From contig OZ022257.1 of NCBI GenBank assembly GCA_963978905.1, positions 25,621,274-25,685,273 of the forward strand: a DNA stretch of 64,000 bases, in the 5' to 3' direction. Of this stretch, positions 1 to 12,969 are shown piece after piece; positions within the stretch are counted from its first letter, which is position 1; each line of letters starts with the position of its first letter. Origin of the DNA: Trichostrongylus colubriformis (taxonomy: Eukaryota > Nematoda > Chromadorea > Rhabditida > Trichostrongylidae). The notes beneath the pieces were generated by a model. That model made no database searches and had not been told where the DNA came from. It saw only the letters and a program-made list of their open reading frames with translations. The position numbers and the translations under genes are program-made.

Positions 1-1150
1 ATGACCAATGTTTTATGGTTGAAAAGTGTGGAGCCAAATGCTAAATGCTATCTATGGTAAGGCGGTGAGTTCATTAAGAGCCAAGCTACTCAATGTTGAT
101 TAGTCTCTGGACCAACCCACATCTAATGCCCATCCGGGCACTCGAAGCTGCCTTCTCCAAGAGAACCCGGAAAAAGAGTGCATCACTGGAGTGGCTGAGA
201 GTGAATCACAGCAGTCCCCAGAGGAGGGCGGGTTCAATTTAGGTTGAAGTGTTCAAATGGAAACGAGACACTCCACGGAAGACCAGAGCTCGCGCAGTGA
301 ACATCCCAGAGAAGAATGAATTAAATTCCGGGTCAACTATGTCGGGGGAGACACAAATTTTCACAACTTCATCAGGCACTTTTCAAAATCTCACTTCAAC
401 CTAAATGTGCCTTAGGCAATGTAGAACCTCCGAACCCTGTTTTGGATGTCCGAAAATCTCCTGAGAGATTCTAGACTTCTCAAATTCCTCAAACGGATGC
501 CCAGTATGGTGAGGTGGCACAGGTAAGGCCTAGAGCCTTGCTCGAGCCTGAGAACAGTTCGGAAAGTTTTCTGCAGAAAGGCTTTCATTGAAAACCAAAT
601 ATAGCATCACCCCGTAAAATGCTGATTCACCTACTAAAACTGATGCCCGTCAAGCCCTTATCGCTCTTTTAAATGCGAAGCAAAAACTTTCATTGTTATG
701 TCAAAGGGTACTGGTGGAAAGGCAAAGGAGAGCATAGCATCACTTAAGCGACGGAGTACAGTGTACGGTAAGCTTTGTACGGTAAGCTTTCCAAACGGGT
801 CGGGCCGCCTACTATAGTATTGAGTTCCCCTCGCAAAACCATCAGCCTACTCTTGATTGCAAGAGACCAGCGGAAGGTAGGTGGACGACGTACGTCTGAG
901 AAGAGATTAAAGAATAAGAAGTTATGCGCGATCACAGGGGGTGCCAAAAAGAGTAATTTTTTCAGCACTGTATTAGTCGAACTGCTGATCCGACGAGGTA
1001 TTTTCATCCCTAAAATTGAGAGCAAATACGTATATACGGCATAGAAATGAAAACGAGGTTTCTTTCACAAATGTAATATCTCATAAAAAGCGAACGAAAT
1101 ATTAATAAAGTACAGAAAACAGATAGTTTTTTCAAACTTCTGTGATCCCC
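1..1150. other. No supported gene; low-information stretch
   Basis: Two short opposing open frames overlap at about 744-1,044, but neither matches a family I recognise and neither has convincing splice or start context. I see no repeat structure here. Confidence 0.4.
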
Positions 1151-1159
1151 CTGCCCCCC

Positions 1160-1475
1160 TCCACCTCTCCGCTCCGAATCACAGATGATGGTGTTGATTT
1201 TGTCGTTCTCTAGTGATTTGGCGAGTACGCAACCCTGATGAAATGACCTGATCGGGCAATTGCTGTTCACCGTGTATCCGATGTTGTGTGAGTTGAGCCA
1301 ATTCTCATCGAGATCACCAGTGGACATGTCGCGCGGTGACCCAGTTGGCGCGGAGCAGTGACCAATTGGACGGTCCTGGCGCACACTTTGGACGCCCTCT
1401 TTCATCATGGCAATGGAAATGGAGTCAGGCTCTTTCAGACGCGATCGAAGTGTATCAAAAGATAGAGATAGGCTC
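1160..1475 (-). other. Coding-like block, unrecognised (possible exon or decayed element)
   Basis: Read on the minus strand from about 1,470 down to 1,160, one frame stays open with codon choice that looks protein-coding (varied third positions, several Asn, Trp and Cys codons). It includes the stretches SISIAMMKEGVQSVRQDRP and NSHNIGYTVNSNCPIRSF. I do not recognise the family. Below 1,160 the frame runs into Gly-rich then hydrophobic low-quality sequence, so any real exon probably ends near there. It could be an exon of a gene lying mostly outside recognition, or a fragment of a repeated element. No partner exons were found nearby. Confidence 0.25.
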
Positions 1476-2699
1476 GAAAGTTTTCAAAATATAGCTAAGC
1501 ATGGAAAGACGCTATGAACCAGTTAGTTGAACGAGTAACAAGCAGAATAGGACTCGTATCTGCATCGATATCGAATGCTTTTCGAATGGCGTGCCGAAGG
1601 TCATTATGCTGTCCAGTTCAGTGATGCAGGTAATTGGAAGCCATGACAAAACAAAAAGGAAGCAGCTTGTGTTAAAGTGTTGACGATGTTGAAAATCCAA
1701 TATGTTACGGGAACGTAACGGCTGACGAGAGAAAGAAAACATGAACAATGAACGAAAACATCGGTGAGCTTAACGGTGTCAATTCCTTCTGGATACCACA
1801 GCACTCGATCTCAATCACAGAAAAAAATCTGCTATTGTATCGGGAAAAGTGAGGATTTCAACGCTTCCAAATGATGGTGTCTTGTTACAGGAAATATGTA
1901 TAGTTTCATTAGTTCTAGAAATTGGGAAGAACAGATTTTTGAATGGATTACCTCAAAAGAAGGACGATTCTCTTGCGAATCTACCTTTCATCTGAAAAAA
2001 TAAGGAAAAAGTGTTGACGTGATGATGAAACATTTTCATCGTAGCCTGCAGTGTGCTGCTCACCGAATGCTCATCCTCTTCCCGTTCATCATAGAAAACT
2101 TTCTTTGACTTGTAAAGTGGACCACTCACTATAGAAAAGACAAAATTTTTGAATCAAGCAAAAAGTTTTTTTGAAAAAATGGAGGATTACCTTAGATTTC
2201 CCTACTTACATCAATGGCGGACACTTGTCATTGACGTGGCCTCTTATTCTTCTTTCAAGTATGATTTTCTTTTCTTCTGTCATGATCTACCCATAATTCT
2301 TAATCCTTTATTGACAGTGAAGCACTCTCTAGAATGCATCACCTATACTAGTACATATAAAACGCTTCATTAGCCTGTACGTCTGTCCCTCCTTACTAGC
2401 TTGTCTGTCATAAAATTAGGTATATATGAAAAACAATCTGTGGACTGTGGACATGGATACAAGTTTGTGATGGCTAGGACATGTGAAAGAAGTAAGAAGC
2501 ACACATACCAAGTTTAGCTCCACCGGGGCATGCACTGAAATGAATGGCATTTGAACCATTAAATTGTTGAGTAGATTCCAGAGCGGCCCAAACCCAGGGA
2601 GAAGATGGGTTAAGGTTAGCCATGAGTTTTCAAAAAACACGAAAGGCTCTGGGGCGCAATGGCGCAGCGCACCCCGAATGGGCAGTTCCTGAAACGAAA

Positions 2700-2790
2700 A
2701 ATCATCTGACGTCATCTACCACTTTTCCTCTAATTGTGAGAAGAAATGGTAATAAAAGCAGCGTACACCATGGCAAGGACATCGAAGAAT
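2700..2790. repeat. Dispersed direct repeat, copy 1 of 2
   Basis: The stretch from AATCATCTGAC through ATGGCAAGGACATCGAA recurs at 3,411-3,495 in the same orientation, about 710 bp downstream, with a handful of differences including a small deletion. The flanks do not match, so this is a short duplicated or dispersed unit, not a large tandem duplication. Confidence 0.7.
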
Positions 2791-3410
2791 GGAATAAGAA
2801 ATGCTGCCAGGGGAAATTAAATTCTCGTCAGTATGATGGACTGTCCGGAAGCCTTGTGTAAACTATCAGAGCTGTTTGATTTGCTCCTCGAAATGCAGAA
2901 ACACTGTAGACTCTAGCAAGCCGCTACGGTATCGAAATTGCACCATTCAACTACAAATGATACACAGAACCAAACAACTTTCGATGCCGTTCCGATTTAC
3001 CGCTCTCTGTTGGAGCTGGAGCTCTATAAGCTCTTTCAGAAGATCAGTGAGGTTTCGGAGTTTCGAGCGTTGTTTCGCTTCCAGCACAGTGGACAGATCT
3101 ATTAACCAGATACCTGGCGTCTTTAGTTCCTTAAAATAGGGCATGCACTGATGGCGGTCATTGCGCTTTAGTGCTGTCTCTACAATTCCCTCACCGATCT
3201 AAATATAGGACCACACACCATGCTCCTAGATAATCGATTATCAAAGATCTGCTGCCTCTGATGCATGGAGTATTTTATAACCAAATCATAACAAAGCGAC
3301 TAAAATGAAGAATAAGCAGCATCTTGTCCGCTCATTATGTACGAAAGCAGCAATGAAGTCTAGAGAAATAGGTGATAAAGAAATCTGCTATGGAAAGGTC
3401 GATGATGGGG

Positions 3411-3495
3411 AATCATCTGACATCCTCTACCACTTTTCCTTTCCGAAGAAATGGTAATAAAAGCAGCGTACAACATGGCAAGGACATCGAACTGG
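3411..3495. repeat. Dispersed direct repeat, copy 2 of 2
   Basis: Second copy of the unit at 2,700-2,790. It shares the run AGAAATGGTAATAAAAGCAG and the end ATGGCAAGGACATCGAA. No coding function is apparent. Confidence 0.7.
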
Positions 3496-4931
3496 GGAAG
3501 TGACGAAAGAAGCAGAAAAAGAATGTTTGAAGAAATGAAGCGTGTGATATCATCGTCGACTCATGGAGTGGATAGTGCTAATCACGCGTACTCAGTGGGT
3601 ACTTAGGGACGCAAGACGAAGCACTAAATCAGCCACTGTGGGCTCTCCAAGAAGTTATAAATCTTCTCAGGATTTATAGTTCAATCCTCCACAGTTTTGA
3701 TTTGTTTGATTGACGGCTTGGTAGTGCTCCGATGAGCGTTCGATTCATGAACGGTTCAGCATTAGCATCAAGGATTAACGACATTAGTGGTTCGTCTGAG
3801 GTGGGGCAAAAGTACCAGTTTCTCCTCACACTTGTTTTTTTTGACATACCTTATGGTGTCTTTTTGTTGAGTAATTTTCAAGCGGTAGTTTGAGCCGGTA
3901 GAGCAGGAATTCCACATTCCGTACGACTATGCCAGCGCAACAGCGCAACAGATGCCTTCAGGGAAAGACACGCATGTTGCTCGGAAAGAAGAGAAGATAG
4001 CTAATAATATCTGCACACATTAGTTACGTTCCATAGAGAGAAAGCAAAAACCTTTTGATCAGAGGGCGATAACGAATCGCTGCAAAATACAAACCAATTT
4101 AAAGTTGATTGGAATAGATTTTGTCATGAAATTCATGCACCAACTAAGAAAAATCGTAGAAGAACACTGGATATGATAATCCAATGTTTCGAGAAGACAA
4201 GTATGTACATACGTTTGTTCACTTTCATTCAATCGATTAAGGCCTTGCAAATGTCAGACAACCCTTCTTCTGCAGACTCCGCTCCAAAGAGAAGATTGTT
4301 GGGCGTTAGATATCACCTTCTGATCATCTAGGCCCCTGTGAATACGTCGGTGATGTGCAGCGCCGGTACAATCTATGGAGACATTGTTGTCAAAGACGGG
4401 ATAGCGCCATCTGTACAACTGTGAAACACTCAGAATGTTGGGAAGACCAATGGAGTTTGTTCTGATGGAAGAATGCATTCAAGAAATTCAAAATCACTGC
4501 ATCACAAGTGTCAGTAGATACAAGGAGATATACATAGAGGAACAGAGGAAAGCATGCAACTGAGAACAGCGCCACTCAGCTAGGAACGGTAGTGGGAAGA
4601 AGAAGTCGCTGAACGATTCACGAGTTCCAAAAAAGCAATGCTCCTGTGAGTTGTGAAGTACTGCCAGTAATCAGAGAGGCATTTCAATATTGTGTTTATC
4701 CTACGGCCAGTTTCAGCTGTAGGAAGAGGGAGAAGATGGCGTGCTGACCCTCTATCGCAATGGTCAAGTGAATATGAAGTCTGTAATTGCAAATGGCATT
4801 GCAAGTACGAAAGCAGCAGCAGCGAAGAAATTACTGATATTTTTGAACGTCATGGGTACATTTCTTGGACTCACAAAGCTGGAAGAAATGAGGAAAAAAA
4901 GGCTGAAAGTAATAAATGACGAAATAGGTAC

Positions 4932-5010
4932 GGAGGTGCTGAGTCATGGCCAAAACTTCTGATATGTCCGTCGGGACACGAGCTCGTACTTCATGCTTTT
5001 CACGCCGACC
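4932..5010 (-). repeat. Degenerate tRNA-like repeat fragment
   Basis: This segment (GTGCTGAGTCATGGCCAAAA and onward) aligns with the left arm of the tRNA-like inverted pair at 42,400-42,470: the same order of GCTGAGT-ATGG, CAAAA, GTCGGGAC, CGA, CTTCATGCTTT. It is strongly diverged and truncated, so it is an old copy of the same dispersed family with no usable tRNA structure. Confidence 0.5.
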
Positions 5011-5142
5011 ATTACCTACAATATATAGTATAATAAGATGTGTGATGAAAATAAATAAAAATAATCACTACGACTTCAACTACGAGGAAGAAAAATGTAA
5101 AGGCCTCAATCGTCACAAAGAAATCAATCGTTGTGTCAGTAG

Positions 5143-5192
5143 GCAGTAAGAGTAACTAGACAAAAAAGCAGTAAGAGTGACTAGACAACAAA
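5143..5192. repeat. 25-bp tandem duplication
   Basis: Two adjacent 25-bp units (5,143-5,167 and 5,168-5,192) begin GCAGTAAGAGT and end ACTAGACAA followed by AAAA or CAAA. They differ at two bases. Confidence 0.85.
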
Positions 5193-7143
5193 TGCCCAGA
5201 GAGCGATTTAACGAGGCAATACGACACCACGCGCTGAAATCGAGTTTCATTTGTTCCAAAACAATTTAACGGGGAAATTTGTGGTTACGTATCGAGAATT
5301 TGTTTAATTAGGGTTGCGAGGCTCAAACATCACACAATGTGTAAGTGAAAAAGCCAAGTAATGCTTTTATTTCTAAGAGATTGCTTGATCTCTTCGTCGG
5401 ACAACATTCTTATTTTGGTGACAGCAAAAGTTCGCTTAGGCTGCTTGGATTTGAGGGTGGCGTGGGATGGTCATAGTAAGTCATCCGTCTTGAAGCTATA
5501 TTTTCGCGTTGGGGACTATCCGCATCCTTTGGTACTTACTATCACTACTTCTAATGGGCCCACTTGCATCCTCCGCACCTTCTGGTTTACTTTGATTGTG
5601 CGGGGATGTGGGTTTAGATGCAGTGGTCTGAAAAGTTATACATATCATCCCGTTAGTTTCTATGAGGTGTGCTGATTTTTATCACTAGCCGTTGCATCTC
5701 GAATTTGTATGATAGAGAGACACTCATTTTATGAATCTTTATGTCAATGGAATATAAGAGCTATATCAAGAAAATATTCTTCTTGAGTCATGCTACGCCA
5801 TCCTGCCATGTTCCACCTCGGCGTATTAGCACTATCACCACGCAAAGAAAGGCAACTTATTGAACATAGCAATGCACGAAGAAGAAACTCGCTTAAACTC
5901 AAACCTTGTTACTTCTGAATTCATAAGCTGGTGAGATCCTTACATTTCTGGAGGGAGGAGAACGGAAATTAATTCCTGACTATTCGCTCAATTACCCTAC
6001 TTTGCCTGCTGATTCATGGAACCCAACTAATCAAACATTCTACCAAGAGAAGGAATAGTGCTTTTTTTCAGCATTACAGAATGAAGGCAGCCACTACGTT
6101 ATCTCCAGACCATTCGCAAATGCTGCATGCCGTATTAGATAAGGGATACTATGATGAAGTCGAAAGTATGGCAGAGGTAGTAGGTAGGTATACAATAAGT
6201 CACGACCAGGGTTCCTCCCCTGAGCCGAAAGCTAGCCAGTGCACATGCCCATCGTCATGGTGCAGGTTTCAAAAACAAAACTACAAACCATAAATAAATA
6301 AATTTAGCAGACGTGGGTAATGCGGTGGCCGTAAGAGGCTCCACGTACCGGCTGTCACTGTGATGGAGCGCGATGAAATCGAACGCCCAGCTTGTGCTAA
6401 ACATTTTTTGGAATGCAATAAAGTTAGCTCGGCAGAGGAGTGCGTAAAGTTCGTTTACAGTTCCGGGGGCAAGCCTTATGTGAGCGCTAATTCGACGACT
6501 TTTGCAGCGAAGACCAAGGACCCCAATTTCGTAAGAGGCTAATCGTAGTTCTGCTGTTCGTCGCAGTTTAAGAAATATATGTATCGCTACAGAAATTTTC
6601 ATAGTCAAGAATTTACTCTGCAGAACCGTTAGATAACTAAAATGTTGTTAGGTGAACGATGTGCCCTGTCAATCCCCCAATGGCCACATGTTCAGCTTTG
6701 GTAAATAACGGTTCAATTTTACAGTTTCAACTCAGGCCAAGCAGACCCTTCGTGCTCGGTAGATTTCGAGAAATATGCACATATCGTAGTTACAATGCAT
6801 AATTTCAGACGTGCGAGATGTACAAGCTGGAATTCGTTAACTCTAAAAATGGCAAACACAGCATAAAAGCCGTGCAATCAAATTAGGCATGGAAAGAATC
6901 TGATAGGAACTGATGACAAACAAAGCAAAAAGTTCTTCAGCGAAGATAAGTAGCACGAGATTCCGATGCAAGGAAATCGAGTCGTTGGTGAATGCTCGCG
7001 TTTTTGGTGGAGGAGCCGTCTGGAAAAGAACGGACGAGGTGATCTTAAAGACGACGAGTCATTTGCACCAAACAACAAAAAACGTACTTCTGAGATCTGT
7101 GAGCGAACAACTAGCTCGTTCGCCTCTCATCGCAGCACTTCAC

Positions 7144-7185
7144 TTCACCTTCAGTGAATGAAGGCCTTCATTCACTGAAGGTGAA
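7144..7185. repeat. Perfect 42-bp palindrome
   Basis: The 21-bp arms (TTCACCTTCAGTGAATGAAG plus G, then its exact reverse complement) meet with no spacer at 7,164/7,165. It could be the junction of two inverted MITE ends or a cruciform-prone site. No gene is adjacent. Confidence 0.9.
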
Positions 7186-7962
7186 ATGAAGCATGAGAAA
7201 ATATGAAGGAGAAAGCGAAAAAAGGCTGTCTGGGATACCAGTGTGGAAAAGGGTAAGAAATGCTTGTGAAGAAAGCAGTGATGAGCCATGTGCTTGCTGT
7301 AGGGAGGAGACTCAGGTGGATGTCATTGTGTTGGGTGCTGGGAGGCGGTCTATCCACGTCCTTCACTGATTGCATGCAAGGTTCGGGAAACCAATAAAAG
7401 TGTTAGCTTTCAATGTTCAACAGGTGACATCGATGATAAGAGAAAAGAAATGTCTTCAACAATCTGAACGGCATAGTCAGCCCGCATGTACGGCAGTGCG
7501 GATAGCTGTAGCGTCGCAGCACTGTATTGAAGCGCCATTCAAGCGCAGACTTGACTTGCATCCTCAATCTTATATGCAGTATAAAAGGTGTCAGTGGGGG
7601 TAACCTTGACTGCCTCTCAGGCTGTTAAGCGTGAACTAAATGTACGCGTGGTGGACTGGCCAAGCAGACGTAAGTAGTAGTGCGATGCTCGCAGCCTCTT
7701 CTCCCACGTACAGTTCGCGTACAGAAGTACTCCTACTGGCAAAATCCTTACAGACTCAATACGAGTTGGAAAGGGCCGTTATGTTTTGCTGCGTCTAGCA
7801 GCATGGCTACGGTATTGCACCAGATACATCTAAAACCACGGTAAAAGTTCTGCGACGTCTTCCTCCCCACTCCACGCCACGATAATACAGTTACAACACG
7901 AAGAAGCTTTCGGTTTGATGAATCACTTCACAAATGATGAACCCCTTTTCCAAACAGAGAGA

Positions 7963-8255
7963 CTGTTTATATCTGTTGTGTGTATTGGTGGTCATGTAAT
8001 CACAAATGATAGTGATCTTATCGACTTTGTAATGGTGCGAAAATAAACAGCCTATATAGACCCTGGGACGGAGGGATGTTCAGTTTATTCCTCCGGTTGT
8101 CTACCTGCCCAACGACTTCAATCTGCACCTCCGATCCCGCCAGTGTTCGTCGCCTTGTACTGTTAGTCCTTTCTGTTTATTCATTAATAAACAGATATAT
8201 ACTTCTGCTGTCGTGACACCGGACAAGGGCCCAAGCGTCGGCAGTAGGACACTAC
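7963..8255 (+). repeat. Possible solo LTR or LTR-like promoter/terminator cassette
   Basis: The segment starts TGTTTATATCTG and ends near GGACACTACA. It contains a TATA-like CCTATATAGACCC at about 8,050, a GTTCAGTTTATTC initiator-like stretch about 25-30 bp later, and an AATAAA signal near 8,190 inside CATTAATAAACAG. The order TATA, initiator, poly(A) signal inside about 290 bp bounded by TG and CA is LTR-like. I found no second copy in the window and no target duplication, so the boundaries are guesses. Confidence 0.3.
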
Positions 8256-11200
8256 AATATCACTCCCAAACTCCTTCCAGCCTTCATCGATGGTCTTCGT
8301 GCAATACGGTGGCTGCTCTGCTCAGCATTACATGATGGCCCCTCCAGCTTCCATTGGCCATTATCCCACAGCCAAAGAAACCTCACCTCGGGTTCACTGC
8401 TGTATTTGTCCCTTTTCCTTTGTCATAGGACACAATAGCATGAAAGTATTCACTATTACAAACTCAATCAAAAGAAGTCACTCTGTAAGAGCATTCTCTT
8501 TTGACTCGTGAGCAAGAAGATCTATAGCGTATCTGCGTATACATACCTAATATGAAGCAGTGTATTTTTCAAAGTTAGGAACTTAAAAAATAGCTTATTT
8601 ACAATGCTGTCTAAATTGCGTCCTGGTACATGCTTTCTTTGAAGATGTGTTCGAGTAGGTGTACAAAGACATTATGCGGTGGGCACTGCGGCATGAATTT
8701 CCATGTTGATCGTCTCTTCAACGCAGCATCTGATTCTTGGGTGGCAATTTCCGAAACCCAAGACCTGAGTTACTAGAAGCAACAGAGGCAAGTCTCTGCA
8801 GTATTGTTCAAACATGGCACCATTTTGAGAAATTGAAACTATCTCAAGGTTAGCACTGAAATTGGATCTAAACCTCATCTTAGTTACTGTCAATTTATCT
8901 CATATTGCCTATCCAGATCCAAGTATGTATATATGAATTTATAGTTATATTGATGTACTTTTTATTTTTTCGACAGGACCCAGAAAATACTGTGGGAGAC
9001 AATACTGACTACAAAGGGTAACTGGCATCAGCCACCCTGTTTTGAAAAGCAAAGAAAAAGGGGGTTCGCGTTTTCTGCTTTTTGTTTACACGAATTGCTA
9101 TCAAAACTTCTGCATAGACGTGCATAGCTGTAGGATTCAGCTCATTGAGCACTACAAGGTGCTTTTTGCAAAGTTTTAGAAACCATAAAATTCTGATAGA
9201 CCACTGGGCAATTGTGAGGGGTTGACAAAGCTTAAAATGTTGCAACTGCAAGTTTGCAACGGGATTTCTGTTTTATGAAGAGCAAGTCACTGGTTAATGC
9301 ATTCTTCAAAGATATCATCATCATTGTGGTGCCACATTCATCTCAAAACTATTGCCAATAAGGTAGAAAAAAAAAACAAAAATCTAAACTGAAACAAAGT
9401 CCCATTTCCTGTTTTTTCACTGCAAGCAGGTTTTTTAACTACTCTCAAAATTTCGTGAATCTCTGAACTCAGCTCATTGAGCTCTACAAGACAGTGCTTT
9501 ACGATTCCTCCATCTTTGTCCGAGTAGTGTTTTATTTCTTTCTTACGATGCTGTGGGATATTCGGTATTCGGTGACGTTTGATGGGATATTCGGTTTAGA
9601 ACTGAAAAGCTGTGTATCGGTGAAGGTGCACGACGCTCCTATTGCATTTACATGGCCACTTAGCTACGTTCAGCTTGACATTTCTTTTGATGCTACAAGA
9701 GTTTTGCTCGAGGGAAGTCCGAATACGAAGTAATGCAAAATCGGAGGCAGCACCAGCTTATTTCAGTTGCGGCACTTATGATTGACTCCGCTTTTTGTGT
9801 GAGATATGGATCACTAAGAAGTCAATTCTATAGTTGACCGCAGAGACGTTATCACTGCCTCTAACTGTATCCGATGCCATTCCCGCAACGTGATGAAATC
9901 TGAATTAACATTGTCAAAGGGATTCAGAAAATGAGCAAGAGAGACCACCACCAGTCGAGTTTGAATAAAAAGGTTCTCGAATCACATGGACACACATTGC
10001 ACGTGAAGGCAACAGACAAACTAACAAATGTGAGAGTCGGGAAGAGCGGTTCCGGCAAGAAGTGCAACATAGGAAACAATGGTATAATATAGATTGATAT
10101 TTTAAGTTTCAACATTTAGACATCCGGTCGCAAGCATCACTGGATGATCTAGGTACTTAAACGAAAAGTTTCCAGGGCGTCCTCGATTCCCCCTGGTTTC
10201 TCTTCTTTTGCGGAACAATGCCATTTTTTCAGAGCGTTTTTACAGGAGTGCGCGACGGAATACAGACTTTCAATGCAGTGTTCGCGGACATCTGAAGGAA
10301 TCCAGCCCATCCTGGTCCCATGGTGATCATCCATTGACTAACTTATGCGACAGGTTCACATAAAACCTTGGTGGAGGTAGTATATTGCCTAAGCACCAAT
10401 TCAGGCAGAAGGGGACTTGCTAAACGCACATTCCGTTGATCACCTTCCAATGGAACCGAATGGGTGTTTACTACGACCATTGCAACGAACGGCAATTACT
10501 ACATACGTGCATACCGAATTGTTGTTTGGTGGAAGATAACAGATCGCATGTCTCCTGTGGCCAACAGCGGATCGTGCCCAACATTTGGGTATGATGAAGG
10601 GACCAACATAGCTGTTTGAGAAGAGGACAGAAATCGTAGGTTTAGTCATCCGAGTACCTCATCAGTAGTGAGGTAAAGTACTGGTCAATAAAGCACATAC
10701 AAAGAAAACATCGCAGAAACGATATGAAGTGAAGCGCCACATAAGCCCTGCGTGCCTAATTCGGAAATCAGTTATCAGGGATCATCTTCCACTTCGCTAG
10801 CTCAAAAATGAAGGGCTTCTGCGAAACACTTACGCTTTTCAGCCTGGTTCGAACGTACGCCATTTTTTCCCATCCCCTGAAAAATATCATCGCTGAATGC
10901 TATTATAAGTGAGATTGTCCGACAAAGAAAAGAATCTGCAGTCCATTTCGGAGCGCGTGATAGGGTGGTGCCTACGGACTTGGGTGAGTGTGTATCAGAC
11001 TCTTTCACCCCGCCACACACTCTCACTCTCGCCACGCACTCTCACTCTCGCGACTCAGGGCACGCCCTATCAAGCGTCTAAAATGGACTGTACCGTTATG
11101 AACATTAGGCAATCGTATGTACCATGCAGTTGTAGAGCTCACAGGCTTTTGCATCGTCAAACAGATATCCCCAATCACTGATGGGCATGTCTTCATTTTA

Positions 11201-11589
11201 ATCTACTCTTTTTTTCTAACATGTATTATATTTCGGTTTTCACGGTCTCCCGAACTCTCCAACAGCTGTTTCCTTTGAGACATCTCAAAGTGCAGAAAAC
11301 ACTACACGACATATGCAGCTCAACGGGTAGTGTACAATGTGGAAGAATGGTGAGTGCCATCGCAGTGATGGGGGATGGGCAAAAATACGTGCACGAATGT
11401 GCAAATTGGCATGTCACCGATGCTTAGGAATTCACAATTGTTGGAAATTCTATAGGGTGCTCCTCATAGCACCAATTGATGGAAATAGGACAAAGGGAAG
11501 AGAAAAACCCGAGAGGGAAACAAAAAAATGATTAAAAGTTGATCACGTTTGTAGTTAGCTCAATTATTATCGAATACTTCACATATGAC
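8256..11589. other. No supported gene
   Basis: On the minus strand 10,149-10,334 stays open with reasonable codon use (SLYSVAHSCKNALKKWHCS) and is bounded by short TGGATGATC / GATCATCCA inverted ends. It may be a small repeated element, but I cannot name it. A duplicated CTCTCACTCTCGCCACRCA unit lies at about 11,012-11,052. Nothing else stands out. Confidence 0.35.
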
Positions 11590-11950
11590 GATGAGATGTT
11601 GCTTTATCTCACTAAGTGCTTTTTTCAGTTCTGAACGTTTCCTTGATGTGGTACCTATCGCACCGAAAATTTACTCTGCTTTTTTATTTATTACTACTTA
11701 CATTACGCCCATCCTACAGGTTCGCAACACTAAGAGTGAGCCACAGTTGCTTCTCATGGCTCAGCAACGGCCGCGCTGATGGCAAAGTGCCTTGCCAGTG
11801 AGATATCACAGGCAACTTTACCCTTCCTAATTCGCTTCAGAATGGCATTTTGAATTTCGGTTTCTGCACTTATAATCAGCATTCGGAGCTCCACCAATTC
11901 ATTTTGGTTTCATTTCGAAGTACAATGGAAAATTGAAACCCTTCCCTGTT
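11590..11950 (-). repeat. R1 dispersed repeat, copy a (partial)
   Basis: It shares TTCTGAACGTTTCCTTG and ATTTACTCTGC with the R1 copies at 35.7 and 36.4 kb, and GCAAAGTGCCTTGC, GAGATATCACAGGC and AATTCGCTTCAG with 36.65 kb and 14.4 kb. The tRNA-like middle is mostly lost here (GTGAGCCACAG remains). It marks a multi-copy family in this genome. Confidence 0.6.
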
Positions 11951-12449
11951 ATTGTTAGTGCTAGTGCTCACGGTGATAAATAATTAGAGAGTAGATGAAG
12001 AGCGAAGCTGTAAAGAATGGCAAGCGAGAAGGAACCCACCAGCAGCTCGTACAGTACACAGTTTGGGATTTCCGAGTCAGCTATGAATGGTTTCATGAAA
12101 TGTTGGAGGATTGAGTGAGGCTGCTCTCACGAAAACATGGAAGACTCGCAGAACAATTCCGTAGCTCAGTAGTGGAACTAATCGCTCGCCGCGCGGTGTT
12201 ACAAGCAAATTTCACAAGCGGAGCAATCACATATACTTCTGATATCGAGCGGCATCTGAATGAAACAGAATGAAAGGAGGGGTTGAAAAACAAACCCCTC
12301 ACATTTTTGCATTCGATAAAACAGCGCAGTAGGAACGAGTGCTTGAAGAGCCAAGCTGGCTTCGCTAAGGCAAGTTCGTCCTTCGAAGTAACGATCGTAA
12401 AACCTAGTGCAGGTGGCAGGGGATATACTGCTGCGTGTTGAAGATCACA

Positions 12450-12775
12450 ACGGTTTCAACTTCCCATGACTTTGGATTGAGACCCAGATGGAACAGAGCT
12501 CCGAATATTGATGATATCTGTGAAAACCAAATTGCAAAATGTCATTTTGATTTTTAGGAGAGGTCAAAGTTCGCTTTTGGTACTTTTTCACCAGCACGGC
12601 CGTTGTGTGTCATCAAGGGCAACCGTGGCTCAGCGGTAGTGTCCGGCTCTGTGGACGGGAGACCGTGGGTTTAAACTCCGCTAATGCAAGGTTTCACCTA
12701 TTTTGTACTTTTGCTTCAATAAGAACATCAATTTCAATCATTGACGTTTCTTTGTAATAGCTTCTGGAGAACCTG
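12450..12775 (+). repeat. R1 dispersed repeat, copy b, with tRNA-like boxes
   Basis: R1 unit in plus orientation. Its centre (about 12,617-12,690) resembles a tRNA gene: an A-box-like TGGCTCAGCGG, then GGTTTAAACTC at B-box spacing. Flanking parts (GAGACCCAGATGG upstream; ATCAATTTCAATCATTGACG downstream) recur in other copies. It faces copy c tail to tail around 12,780-12,800. A SINE origin is likely, but the pol III-like part sits in the middle, not at the 5' end. Confidence 0.6.
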
Positions 12776-12969
12776 TCTATCTTTTTTTGTTTTGACTGAA
12801 TGCTTCCATCCATAATTTTTATATACGAAGAAACGTCAAATATTGGAATTGATGTACTTAATGAAGCTGTTTTACGAGATGCAAGAGATCTTGCGTTAGC
12901 GGGGAGCAAACCTACGATCTCCTCCCGCAGATGGGGAACTCTACAACTGAGCCATGGTAGCCGTTGTTA

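Larger units (their letters stand above)
1476..7143. other. Gene-poor region with short repeats
   Basis: No conserved domain is visible on either strand. Small repeats are listed separately: an 85-bp direct repeat pair, a degenerate tRNA-like piece and a 25-bp tandem duplication. A GC-richer block at 6,300-6,545 carries GTAAGAGGCT at both ends and is open on the minus strand (6,255-6,608), but I recognise nothing in it. Confidence 0.4.

Noticed and set aside
12613..12690. Functional tRNA gene in R1 copy b
   Set aside because: The A- and B-box-like parts are present but no acceptor stem pairs, and the same sequence recurs in other decayed R1 copies.
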